The notes under the pieces are model-generated. The model was given only the letters and a program-made list of their open reading frames with translations. It searched no databases and was not told the origin of the DNA. 30,840 nucleotides of DNA from Azolla pinnata (Eukaryota; Streptophyta; Polypodiopsida; Salviniales; Salviniaceae), in assembly GCA_037176905.1 (NCBI GenBank), contig JBBBWG010033152.1, positions 1 through 30,840 on the forward strand. Direction: 5' to 3'. The position numbers were made by a program, and so were the translations under genes. This document shows, in pieces, positions 1 to 11,087 of this stretch; position 1 is the stretch's first letter, and each line of letters starts with the position of its first letter.

Positions 1-384
1 AGCCCTGATTTGCACCTGCCCTAAATGGCAGGGGAAGCAAGCAGCATCGGAATCCAAATCCGAAACGAGAGGTAAAAAGAAGGGGGGGGGGGGCGGGGGG
101 GGAAGGGATCAACCGCCAACACGAATCCTTTCATCCGCCAGGGCGTTCAAAAGCAGGAACAGCGGCAGGATTTGGGAGATCGCCGGCTTAGCACGCCCGC
201 AAGATGAGCATCCGTGAGCGAAAGGATGCTTCGTCGTCGTCGTCGTCGTCGTCGTCAGAGGTTAGGGTTAGAAAAGAAAGCGGGCATGGAAGGCGGGGGC
301 GGCAACATTGCCACGCGATGAGGAGATTGGAGGACAGAGACAGAGAAAGGGACGGAGACGGAGGCAGAGAGGAAGCGGTATTAC

Positions 385-429
385 CTTGGAATCGGAGGAA
401 GAAGAAGAGGGAGCTTCCTCGGTAGCCAT
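385..429 (-). CDS. Possible first coding exon of a leftward gene (partial)
   Basis: On the - strand an ATG at 429-427 in a good plant context (CCATGGC) opens 15 codons reading MATEEAPSSSSSDSK. These end exactly at AAG followed by GTAATA, a plausible splice donor in phase 0. The - strand upstream of this ATG (430-660) is strongly CT-rich, as many plant 5' leaders are. A short Ala/Glu/Ser-rich start is common for plant proteins and gives no family. The remaining exons would lie at or beyond the left edge, and I cannot identify a second exon between 1 and 384. It could equally be chance in low-complexity DNA. Confidence 0.2.
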
Positions 430-457
430 GGATGGAAGCAGATCATAAGCGATGCAG

Positions 458-662
458 GGAACAGGGAAGAAAAAGGAAGAGAGAAAGAAGGAAGGAAGAA
501 GAAAGAAGAAAGAAGAAAGAAGAAGAGAATACAGAGAGAGAGAAGTCGAAACGGATAACAAAACAAAAGAGGCGAAGAAGAAGAAGAAGAAGAAGAAGAA
601 AGAAGAAACAAAGAAGAAGAAGAAGAAGTTTCTTCTTCTTCTTCTTCTTCTTCTTCTTCTTC
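458..662. repeat. Purine-rich GAA/AAG tract with inverted (AAG)n-(CTT)n end
   Basis: The + strand is almost pure A/G from 458 to about 629, with (AAG)n from about 577. It then switches abruptly to (TTC)n at 630-661. The AAG run and the TTC run are complementary, so a single strand could fold into a hairpin of about 25 bp, and the purine tract could form a triplex. The highly charged ORFs here, on both strands, are by-products of the triplet repeat. Confidence 0.85.
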
Positions 663-1186
663 GTCCTCATTTTGTCCGGACAAAAGGGCTCCCACGTGTG
701 AAACCGCGAGCTTTCCCCCCCCCCCCCCCCACACACACGTGCATGTGTGTTTTGTGTGTGTTCTAGGAACACAGAATCACATCTTGTTCTACATGTCTTA
801 GCTCTACATGTTTCAGACTTCTCATGAGATCCGATCTCTCGGGGGAAACAGTTGCCAGTTTTTCTAAAACGCCCCGTTCTGATTCCAATCGAGATTCAGT
901 AATCTCGGCCGCTTGCAGTGCTCTGTGTCTGCCTGTCTGTCTGGTCTTCTCGGATTCTGGCCGCGAGTTTTTCCGGCGCTCGATCCCGATTCGCATTCCC
1001 CGCCTGTGTTTCTGCTCGATCGCGCAAATCAGGAGGCGCAGCCGAGAAGCCGCGTCATTAAGCAGCTGCTTGCTGCTTGCTGCTTGCTGCAGCAGCTCGA
1101 TCCCGATAACTCTTCGCGCTTGCAGTCTTTTGTTTTTTTCCTTTGCTTCTTCCCCCCCGAAGATGTGGATAGAGATAGATGGGACA

Positions 1187-1454
1187 AAGAGAGAGAGAGA
1201 GAGAGAGAGGTAGAGAGAGAGGGAGGGAGAGAGATCGGCAGAGCTGCAATACGAAAATCGCGGATGCAGATAGCACTTCCAGGAAGAAGCGTGTGCGCCC
1301 CGAGAACCGTTCCGGGGGCCCTCTCGCATCGTCGCCAAAGTTGGAGGAGGTCGCGACAACAGAGGCGATCGATTGATCGATCGATCCCGATCCGATCCGC
1401 TTTGACCTGGCGCGGGGAGGGAGTCCGAGTCGACTCGGCCTTACACTGTCTCTG

Positions 1455-1486
<32 letters not shown>

Positions 1487-1582
1487 TTTTATGCATTTTC
1501 TAGACGGTTGCTTTCGTCTGTGTCTCTGTTCCGTTCCGTTCCGTTCTGTTCTGTTCTGTTCTGTTCTGTTCTGTTCTGTTCT
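1187..1582. repeat. Cluster of microsatellites: (GA)n, (CT)n, (TTCYG)n
   Basis: Three simple repeats occur within 400 bp: (GA)n at 1187-1234, (CT)n at 1460-1486, and a pentanucleotide run at 1526-1582. The pentanucleotide run starts as TTCCG units and changes to TTCTG units, about 11 copies in all. A GATC-rich stretch (about 1366-1400) lies between them. Shorter (CTT)n/(TTC)n runs follow at about 1808-1832 and 1912-1936. No gene is recognisable between 430 and 2860. Confidence 0.8.
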
Positions 1583-2857
1583 ACCGTGGAGGAACGACTC
1601 GCCAGCATACATGCATGTCTGTATTTTTGTTTGCACATGCGTTTCGGCGATGGCAATCGCATGCATCCATATGCATATGGCATCGGTCATGGGCATGTCA
1701 GCGTCTGCGTTGTATAGCGCATCGGAAGGCGCCAAGGAAACAAGACGGGTTTGTCGGAACGCTACTTCCCGATTCGTGTCTCGTCTACTTGCTACACAAG
1801 TTCATTCTTGTCTTCTTCTTCTTCTTCTTCTCCACCGACCCCATTTTGGGCGGACAAGTGTGAACCCGGACAAACCGATGCACGCCTTAATGAAACCGAG
1901 AAGCTTAATGATTTTTTCTTCTTCTTCTTCTTCTTCGAACGGAGCCACAAGGACGATCGACAATAATAATTTGATTATTATAGTTTAGGGAGAATTGCCA
2001 CGGAAGGCATGGCTCAAAGTTTATAAATCGCATCCATTCTAACGCCTGCTAGGATCAGAAGTTTTACACGATATATTCGGGTTAACAAACGCCTGTAGCT
2101 TCAGAATCCGATCAATCGAGTAACGTGTGAATCGGTTAGCTGAATCGATGCCGATTGAGCTCGGCATTAATCGAGGCGGTGTCGATCAATTGGCTCGAGC
2201 CTTTAACTTTCGAGACGAGGCGCGGATTCGTAATCGTTTAGTTTCATAGGCATTGGAATACAGCTTATAATTTTGCTAGGCGTTTTCCTTTGATTACTCT
2301 TCCTGTTGTAATTAGTGGTATTATTAGTAGCAGTATTGCTAATTTTTATTAAGCCTTTTTTAATTTGTTGTACAGATGTTTTCATTTTTCATTTTTTCAT
2401 TTTTCGTTTTTCATTTTTTTTTGTTTTTTTGTTGTGTGTCCCGGGCGCTGCCGCGTGTGTGAAACGAAAGCGGACAAAACGGAGCGTGATGCCAAAAACC
2501 GCGTCGCGACAAAACAACACGTGACAGCAACAAAGCGAAGAGCCAAAACCAAAAAAAACAAAAAAAACAAAATCAATTTAAAAAAAACGGAGAAAGAAAA
2601 AAAGAAAAACCAAAAGCCTCCATTATTATTATTATTATTTATTGTTTTTTTTAAAAGGCGTAAAATTTTAAAAGGCCCCAGCGAAAACCTTATCCACTCC
2701 CCGTCGTTTGTCGTTATTCGCGACGCATTTATTATTTATTATTCATGCCCTCCCCCCCCTTTTTTTTTCTTCTTCTTTTTTTTAATGGCCGCTGTTTTTT
2801 TGTTGTTGTTTTTCATTATTTTCTCTCTATTCACGTATCTGTCCCCCTTATCCGTTC

Positions 2858-3490
2858 CCATGCATGCATGCATCGGTATGTATGTATGTGCATGCATGCC
2901 GTCTTCTCTATGCATTATATGTGCATGTGCGTATATGCTTTGCATGGGTATGCATGTGTATGCATGCAGTCTTGTGCATGTATATGCTTGGATGGGTATG
3001 CATGCGTATGCATGCACTCTTGTGCATGTAGATGCTTGCATGGGTATGTATGTGTATGCATGCAGGCTTGTGTATGTATACATGCATGTGTGCATATGCT
3101 TGCATCGGTATGCATGTGTATGCATGCAGTCTTGCGTATGTATATATGCATGTATGCATGTGCATGCATGTGTACAAGCATCCGTATGCATGCATGTATA
3201 CGCAGGCATACGCGCATCGACATACCGACATATACATATCCATGCATGCATGCGTACATGAATGCATGGGGTACATGCATATACATACCCATGCATGCAT
3301 GCATGCATGAGTATGTGGGATGCATACATGTACATACCCATGCACGCATGCATGTATACGTGGGTGCATGGGATACATACATATACATACACATGCACGC
3401 ATGCATACATGAATGCATGCGTATGTGCATGTATGCCTGTGGATGCATGGGTATGTATGTGCATGCATGTAGATGCATGGGCATGGAGGA
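2858..3490. repeat. ATGC/ATGT minisatellite with a 48-bp higher-order unit and an inverted second half
   Basis: About 630 bp are built from alternating purine-pyrimidine words (GCATGCAT, GTATGTAT). In the first half a 48-bp higher-order unit is visible: GGGTATGCATG-type starts at 2946, 2994 and 3042, with a related CGGTATGCATG at 3106. From about 3190 the dominant words are the reverse complement (CATACCCATGCATGCA), so the two halves form a large imperfect inverted repeat. Because 48 is divisible by three, long Cys/Met/His-rich ORFs appear on both strands; they are not genes. Confidence 0.85.
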
Positions 3491-3605
3491 AAACACATTC
3501 TTCGGGGCTCGCCTCGAAAGAGAGAAGCATAAACATGACTAATACGGCGGGGTCCTTCCTCCAAGGGTGGGCGATGACCACGACGACGATGTATGATTAA
3601 TATGT

Positions 3606-3712
3606 GGTCCATGATGATTGATGATGGCGATGGTGATGATGATGGTTATCTTGATATTGCTGATGATGGTGATGATGGTGGCGACGCTGTTGTTGATGAG
3701 GATGATGATGAC
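3606..3712. repeat. (GAT)n/(GGTGAT)n simple repeat
   Basis: GATGATGGTGATGATGATGG-type triplets dominate this stretch and account for the Asp-rich ORF on + and the His-rich ORF on -. There is no coding signal beyond the repeat. Confidence 0.7.
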
Positions 3713-5696
3713 GGTGCTCTCGGCATTGTGACGATTTTCTTTGCGGTCCAACGATGTTGTGCCCGATCGAAAGGCTAACGACTCGTGTCTTCCTCCCCAC
3801 GGCTCTAACGATGGAATCCGATGATCTCCAGCTGCCCCAACAGGAAGATTTACGTATTTTAATTTCTCCAGAACAAAAGGCGAGAATGTCATCGCAGCAA
3901 TGGCCCAGCACTCAACATGGAACCAACCGCCACAAAACTAACGGAAGGAAAACATTAAGCAGAAATCGGACGAATCCGTTAGCCTAGCGCCTCTGGACCA
4001 ATGCGCCCCAGAGAAAAAGAGAAGATAAGAAAAGGAAGAAAGAAAGATATACTAAGTAAAGTCCTCTGAGACAAACAACACAATAATGGGATGTGCATCA
4101 TCGAAAGGCCATCAATAATAGAGATTGGCCTCAGGATCATTTTGCTTTATGGCCCATGAGACAAACCAATACAATAGTGCGATGCGCACATAGAACCTAA
4201 GAGGAGTTCCTGCCTAATCGGGATAATGCATGTATATATATATATATATATATATATACGTAGTGCTGATGTGAAACACCATATACTAACTGTATGGTAT
4301 AACATGCGTCGGCAAGAATAACGAAAGTAAAAAACTGGACGATTATCATGTAAAACCATTCTGGTTGAACGCCAGTCTTCGACATTATCTTATATTTACA
4401 TACTTTTTACAGCTCCCTCCTTCGGATTCTTCGAGCTTGTCGATCAGGCTTCACAGAGCAGACTAAAATTTTCTCATTGACAGCTAACCGGGGACAAGCG
4501 TAAACAAGGAGCAGGATGGGGAACAGGTAGAGATCCTCTTTCTTTTCTTTTCTTTTTCTTCTGCTTTCTAAGGATAAGACTTCTTGGAACCGATTCGGAG
4601 CGAAGAGCCGAGAATAGGAGCAAAGACATCCCGTGCCGAAAGAGCGCACTGTGAACGCATTGTTGACTTACACCATTGACTTTGATGATGCCCTCTTCTT
4701 TTTTTTGTTCCCACCGCCTGCGAAATCCCGCAAGGCCTCTAGAATCAGTAGATTTGCTCTGTTTGCTTCATAGATATCAGTGTTGTTGATTTTCTTGTTT
4801 GCCTGGACTCTGCTATCCCGATAACCCCAGATCACCCTTTGATCGATCCGAAACCGCAGTTACAGTTAGGGTTTAGGGGCGCATGTAACCAGATTTTCTC
4901 CTGTGCGTTGAAACCCTAATCAATCGCCTCTCACTGTCGACCTCTCGACCGATTTGCTCAAGACATCTTTGTCCAGTATCAGTTCCCAAAGAAACTCACT
5001 CGCTTTGTTTGGCAATCTCTCAGAGGTGTTCCACAGAAACCCTACGATTGTATCAGATCCAACCTCCAAGTGCAATACGCGTCAATCCGATGCCCTCTTT
5101 TTTTTTTGGTTTTTTTTTTCGTCATCGAACGCACATTCATTGACTTGTGCCAAACATCTCCCACTATTCAATTCGACGGGGGGTTCATGCTCGTGCTTTC
5201 CTAACAATAGCAACAATCAATCATCTGCAACTTGCAGTACTTTGCTCGTTCGTCGTGTTCACACACCATGGCAAGAATCGATGCCAGATTTCGATCGAGC
5301 TCTTTGATGGACCGACACCCACTTTGACCGACCACCGGGCCTCATAATCGATAATCTTCTTTTAGACGCATACAAACTAGCAACTAGCAACCGTCAGGTC
5401 CATGGCCAGAGCGGAAAAAAGGAACGAAAAAGTCGATTCAGGCCCTCGGCTCAACAAAACCAGATCAGCATCGCGAACAACTGCCACCCGATCAGACTCG
5501 GCAAACAAACTGTACGACGAGCGCATTATATGTAGAATACTCTCTTTTCGCGACGAGCTGGGCGATGATTTCGATGATATATCCATACGCAGAATTCAGA
5601 TCGATGCCACGGAATCCGATCTGCTCGAAGACGAATCGGAAGAGCTCGGCAATCGTTTATGGATCGAGCACAAGCTCCCCTGCGCATGCAATAAGA
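3713..5696. other. Gene-free stretch with no recognisable coding family
   Basis: I see no recognisable gene here. It contains a (TA)n microsatellite at 4233-4258, a CTTTT-rich patch near 4536-4562, and two isolated telobox words (TTAGGGTTTAGGG near 4866, AAACCCTAA near 4911). A 100-codon ORF at 5402-5704 is acidic and Ser/Arg-rich with no family resemblance. It ends where the telobox array begins. Confidence 0.5.
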
Positions 5697-5893
5697 AACC
5701 CTAAAATCCTAGAAGCCCTAAAACCCTAAACTCTAGAAACCCAAAAAACCTAAACCCTAAATCCTAGGAACCCTAAAACCCTAGAAGTCCTAAAACCCTA
5801 GAAACCCTAGAAACCCCTAAAACCCTAGAAACCCTAGAAACCCCTAAAACCCTAGAAACCCTAGAAACCCCTAAAACCCTAGAAACCCTAAAC
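5697..5893. repeat. Degenerate telobox (AAACCCTA) array upstream of IPK1
   Basis: About 17 CCCTA words lie in roughly 200 bp, mostly as AAACCCTAG or AAACCCTAA. In the right half they form a 27-bp higher-order unit (AAAACCCTAG, AAACCCTAG, AAACCCCT) repeated about three times. This is plant telomere-type sequence on the CCCTAAA strand, but too irregular to be a fresh telomere insertion. Teloboxes are known binding sites for plant TRB-type proteins in promoters. The array ends next to ACCATGG at 5892, where the presumed IPK1 leader region starts. Confidence 0.85.
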
Positions 5894-7000
5894 CATGGCG
5901 AAGCTCAGAGATCGCGCAGAGCTTCGAGGTCGCACGGCTATGGCGAACACTCTTGTGTGCAGTCTCTGATCTGGTGATTCCGGAGGGAAGGGAAGGAAGG
6001 ACGGATCTCGTGCTGTTAAGTGTTCTGCTGCAACCTCCTTCTCTGCTGCTGGATCCAGAACAGATCACCGCTACATCCCCCCCTTCTTGCTCTCTCTTCG
6101 ACACTGTGCGCGTGGATTGCTGTGCGTGCTTTTCTCCTCCCTTCGCCGCTGTCGCTGCCTCTGGAGATCCAGCTGCAGAAACCTGCGTTCTTTCTCTGCA
6201 ACACACGGCAGGTACATATGCCATGCCTTCCTCTCTCTCTCTCTCTCTCTCTCTCATCGGTTTGCTCGAGATAGATGCGCAGACGTGCTTTGAATCCTCC
6301 AGAACCAGTCCTTCCCCACTGGATTCAGCTGTAATCGTGATTGTTTGGCTTGGCTATCAGTAATTATGTGTCGTCTCATCTGAAATTTGTTGTTGTGGTT
6401 TGAATCCCTGGCTGATCAATGGAGCAGTTCCTGATCATGGGCGTAAACTGTGTATAAATTGTATGTGTGTACGTGTATGTATATGTGCGCAGCTGTCGGT
6501 CTGCGCAGTGTAAATGCACAAATATATACCGATGTACATGTATACATAGATGGATGAGAAGGAAAAATAGAAAGATGATCCATGAAACCCTACAACATCA
6601 CAGAGTTAGCGATCTCAGTACCGAGAATGACACTCTCTCCCTTGCTTCTTGTTTGCCATGCTCTTTGCAGCTGATGGATGCATGGGGGATTATGTGCCAT
6701 ATCGGGAAAATAATATCATGTATTCTCCATTGCAAAGTATGGTTTTTATGTGATAAATCCATATTTTCGATGCTCCGGGTCTTAATCTGGATTTTAAAAG
6801 TTTTTGTTTAGGGCTCGAAAGCATCAAATTCTTGTGGCACAGAGTAGCACCGGGTCTTTCTGTAATTCTATATCCCTTCCATACTTTCTGGTGCAGTTTC
6901 TGTATCACTTTGGAGAGAGATCAATAGTTATATTACCCAATGTGTTGCTGAAACTGTGGGGGTGTTTATATGCAGTTGCTTTACGAGTTTATTTATTACC
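5894..7000 (+). other. Probable promoter/5' leader region of IPK1
   Basis: The stretch is C/T-rich and contains (CT)n at about 6230-6254. A good intron acceptor (TTTATATGCAG ending at 6975) lies 25 bp before the IPK1 start codon, so the 5' UTR is probably spliced. A plausible matching donor is GGCAG/GTACAT at about 6211. A short upstream ORF starts at ATG 5894 (24 codons), but whether it is transcribed cannot be told from sequence. The exact transcription start is not visible. Confidence 0.4.
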
Positions 7001-10000
7001 ATGGAAGAGGATTTCATGTTGCAATTAACAGCAGCAGATGCCATGGAATGGTATTACAGGGGTGAAGGAGCTGGTAACATAGTTCTGTACCATGTCAATT
7101 CTAACCCACTTTTGGTAATTTTCCTTCTGCATGACGACATATAAAAATGGCTACTAGTGTCTGCTTAATATTCTGTATAAACGTTCTTCATGAAAATTGT
7201 TTAAGTTTTTTTTTTCTGCCCTTCAATTAAATGAAGTAGATGCCTTTTCATGTTTTTTCTTGGTGGGTGTATATATGCAGATTCTTTCTTTCCTTTTTGT
7301 CAAAGAAAAGATGAGTGGAAATAATGTAAATAAGTTAACCCCGCTCATGGAACAAATTTAGTGCACTTCTTTAATGTGAAGAGGTGTGGATCAGAACTAT
7401 GTCCTTATGGAGGCTCAATTAGTGTCAACAGTAAGTTTCAGGCACGTTGATATGGACTATTATGATATGGGTGAGCAAGGCAAAGGCCTTCCATTGCACC
7501 AATTTATTTGCAGTTATATTGTAAGCGTGTGGAAGGCAGGTGGATCTTGGCTTTGAAATGATCACAATGTGAAAAAAATTAAAAATATCTGCACTTTTGA
7601 AACGTTCATTCATGACCCAAAAGTTGATTTGTATGAGAATGATTGGTTCCTTGGTACAGCCCGCTATAGTTTTTCTCTAGAGAGGCAGTTTCCACAAAGT
7701 CTAAGGTATCCTTTTGCTATTCACAGTCGGGGGTTATTGATTATCAGAATAATGGAAGACAACTTGAACAAATCCTGGAAAATGTAGAGGGCTGAATCAA
7801 GCCCTCAGTATCTATTCCCCCAAAGAGGGCGTTCATCCTTATCATCACCACATATGATCAAGAAAATTGAGGATTCACAAAGAAATTTCAAGGGGATAAA
7901 GAATAGACAGTAATCATTGCCGACAAAAGCAATCTTTTCCCCTAGTTCAATTCTAATGGGAGAAGGAAACAAAACTCACATCATTTTGGTATTGTGCCAA
8001 CCATGATGGCTGACCTCTAGCTTTGGAACTTGGAAGGCTACCATATCTCACATTGTCTCTTAATTGTCAGCCAGATTTAGACTGTTTGACCATCTAAGAA
8101 ACAATACCATATTCCATGGATTGAATGATATTGGTTGTGTAGAATCAGAAGCTACTTGCTCTCGTTTTAATATTCACGGGTATCCTCCCACTTTAATTTC
8201 TAAAGAAATTATCTGGTGAGTTTCCCTGATATCCTAAAGTGTGATGGTTAATCATATGTCACAGTTGGTTTCGAAGTTTAGAATGTGTGGTTGGTTTTTG
8301 TTTGTTGTTTTCAATTAAATATTTTCTAGAATTTCTATAGATGCCACTGTGATGGTTAATCACTAGAGATATCTCCTGTTTCTCAAGGTGGGAAAAGTAC
8401 TTCGGCTGAAGAAGGTATCGTCTGATTCTAATCATTTGAAGAAAAGAGTACATGTGCGTGGAAAACCTGTTTTGTCCAAACAAGAACAGATTCTTTGGGC
8501 TCAGTGGCCATCCGTTGCGAATGCAACTAGTATTGAAATCCTAGTTCAATCATATGCCCAGAATGTGGTAAGGCCACTTTTAGGCCACGAGCTTGTCGAT
8601 CCTGGGGTAACCATCTTTCATTTTCTATAGTCTTGTATAAGTAATAGGTCTGCGACATCAGGTTTCTTGATTTGGGATTTTATTTCAGGTTATTGTTCCT
8701 GTGTCTACAGAGTTTTTGGAAGCATTAGTGTCTCGTATAGAGAGTGCACGACCTAGTTGGAGAGCAGAAGTAAGTCAAATTGACCATTGCAGTCACCATG
8801 CATTGCTGATGTCAGATCATTCGGTGTTTTGGTCACCTGAAGGTATTTCGCCATTGAATCATTTAAGAAGATATCCATGAAAGTTCAATTTTTTTTTAAT
8901 CTGTGAAGGGTTAGCGTTAGGAGAAACCAAAAATTTGCATAATTAAGGATAGCAGTGGTAATCGCATGGAATCCTATACATGACTCTGGGACACAATATA
9001 CAGAACGTTTTGTTGAGGGTAGGAGAGATTAAAAGATTGTTAGGGAGATAATGTGGTGTATGAAGAAAGTGGAGAGGATTACTTGCTGGTTATTTGGTCA
9101 ATGCTTACTGTTATTGTTTGCCTAATTATTTACAGAAGCGAATATAAAAGCTCCTCCAAGCGTCTCAGTGGAAATTAAGGTGATGATCTACACTTTAAAA
9201 AACAGCAAATACATTAAGATTATTATGGCAGATTGGCAAGCCCATTGTTTGTTTGTGGGATAAGAAAAGCATTTAGTCATTTTTATCTGTGATGCTAAAC
9301 ACATCTGAGAGTTTCCTGAATTTGCATAAAAATGTTTTTAACTGCAAACCAGCCCAAATGTGGTTTCTTACCGGATTCAGAGCTCATTGCAGCTAAAAAC
9401 GTTATTAAGAAGAAGGTTTCTCGCTTTGCGATGCATCAGACTTTAAAGCATTCCAAAGGACAGGTACCCTCATTTTGCCAATCATGTCAAATCAAACCCT
9501 TAATAATACATCTAGCTATGTGATAAGAATAAACTAGTTGGCGTTCATGCTTTCCTTTGTTTTTTTCTGTAGATAAAAAAGATTAGTCAATATTCCCCGC
9601 TAGATTTATTCTCTGGAAATTTAGAGAGCATAAGCAAAGCTATCGATGATTTGTTTGAGAATCCACAAAACAACTTGCGTGTTTTTATCGAGGGGAAAGC
9701 CATCAATAATGCAGAGTTTCCAAACTCCCAATCGATGAATGAAGCTTTAGCGAATTGCTTGCTGACACATGAGACATCAGAAAGTGCAGTGAAGGTCTTG
9801 AAATCTCTCATATCACAGAGTTTATATGAAACAGATGCATTGAGAAACTTACTGGCGGCACAAAAGCTCGACAAATATGACATAGAAGGGGTGATGTGTG
9901 CCTATTTGAAGGCTTTTGGAGGTGATGATGTTTCAAATGGACGACACATCCTGGACGAGGATGGGATGCAGGCTAAAAAAGAAGGTTTTGCAGATGGTGG

Positions 10001-11087
10001 TAAATGGAAAGAAATGTTGGATAAAATGAATGAAAATGTGGATGAAGAGACAGCAAAGAATAGAAACGATTTTGTGGATAACCTGAGCTTTTCTGATTGT
10101 ATTGAAATTGTGAGAAACTACTTAATATCTGTCACAATGAAGGATTGCAGCCTTATGCTCACATTGCAGCGATTGTCTGATGTGTTAACAATGGATCGTG
10201 ATACTACAAGGCATCACAAGACGTTTCACTCTAACTGTACTGGTGAATGCTTCCACTTCAAGGTTGGTATTGTTTCATTTCCCTAATTTCAATAGTCTTC
10301 ATATGATTTGCTAGGGTCTAAGTTTCAAGTATACCACTAGGTTCATCTTTTTTCCAATTGCACCCCCAAAAGAGAGAAGAGTGATGAGTTGAGATATGCA
10401 GCATTTCTCAAACGGTAGCAAGTGTGGGGCATTTGGTGAAATAAAACAAGAATGTGCTTATTTCGGAGTTTTTTCTTGGAAACGAGATCACACATGCTAT
10501 CGGGAAAATAAAATTTTAATGAATGCTTTTGCTTTTTCTCCATTCTGTCTGCTATTTGGGCAATTGTATGGAAAAATCCTACCCATTTGCTCACATAAAT
10601 GGCTTATCCTACAAATCATTTAGTCACTTTGTCTTTTTTTTTTCTTTTTGTGGATTTGATAAGAGGCATTTGGAGGATGAGTGAAACTCGTAGGGTTTTT
10701 CGGGAAATATTGTTAAAAGGAAGTATGATGACGTGCCATGAGACTCTCGTACTCGGCGAGCTCATGTGCATGCATTATTTTGACATAAAGTAGTTATTAT
10801 TATGAAGTAGGAACTACCCTTCTTTGGATACAAGATTTATGTCTATTCGGTCTCATAGGTCACGCCTCCTCATGGAGAGTAAAAAATCAACTGTATTTCT
10901 ATTGATTCATTTTGCTGATTGCCTTTAATGCATCCTGACTTTTTTTGTTTGATGTTTGCAGATTCGTTTTGTTGATTTGGACTTAAAACCACTTGGGAAA
11001 ATGCAGCACTATTATGATCTTGACCAAGAGATCCTCACAGCATATTTATGTGCAAATCTTAGCCCAAGTACATTTCATTCTTCATAG
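7001..11087 (+). CDS. IPK1: Inositol-pentakisphosphate 2-kinase (IPK1), seven coding exons
   Basis: IPK1 phosphorylates inositol 1,3,4,5,6-pentakisphosphate at the 2-position using ATP, giving InsP6 (phytate). Exons: 7001-7114, 8388-8606, 8689-8842, 9136-9179, 9353-9463, 9573-10262, 10962-11087. All introns are GT-AG, and the joined frame gives 485 aa (Arabidopsis IPK1 is 451). Visible family motifs: RGEGAGNIVL, the N-lobe nucleotide-binding loop (20-29); GKVLRLKK (40-47); RPSWR (132-136); VEIKPKCGFLP (174-184); PQNNLRVF (245-252); MKDCSLM (403-409), whose Asp405 matches the Asp of the plant KDCS motif; and VDLDLKPLGKM (448-458) followed by paired Tyr 461/462. The start is chosen for its ACCATGG context and because it precedes the kinase loop by the usual distance. 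Odd points: the CPxC zinc-site motif I recall from Arabidopsis IPK1 is absent, replaced by a longer acidic/Lys-rich insert (about 327-382), and an Arg in the C-terminal motif is Lys457. The extreme C-terminus is the least certain part. Confidence 0.93.

Noticed and set aside
204-772. Lys/Arg/Glu-rich and Leu/Phe/Ser-rich ORFs
   Set aside because: These are products of the GAA/TTC and TCG triplet repeats. Only the short - strand exon candidate at 385-429 has a sensible start context and splice donor.
2365-3612. Long Cys/Met/His-rich ORFs on both strands (up to ~300 codons)
   Set aside because: They arise because the ATGC/ATGT repeat with a 48-bp period has few stops in any frame. Every frame shows the same low-complexity composition and no protein family is recognisable.
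5402-5704. 100-codon ORF, acidic C-terminal half
   Set aside because: It matches no family I know, its termination coincides with the start of the telobox array, and there is no start-context, splice or promoter support. I leave it as unsupported.
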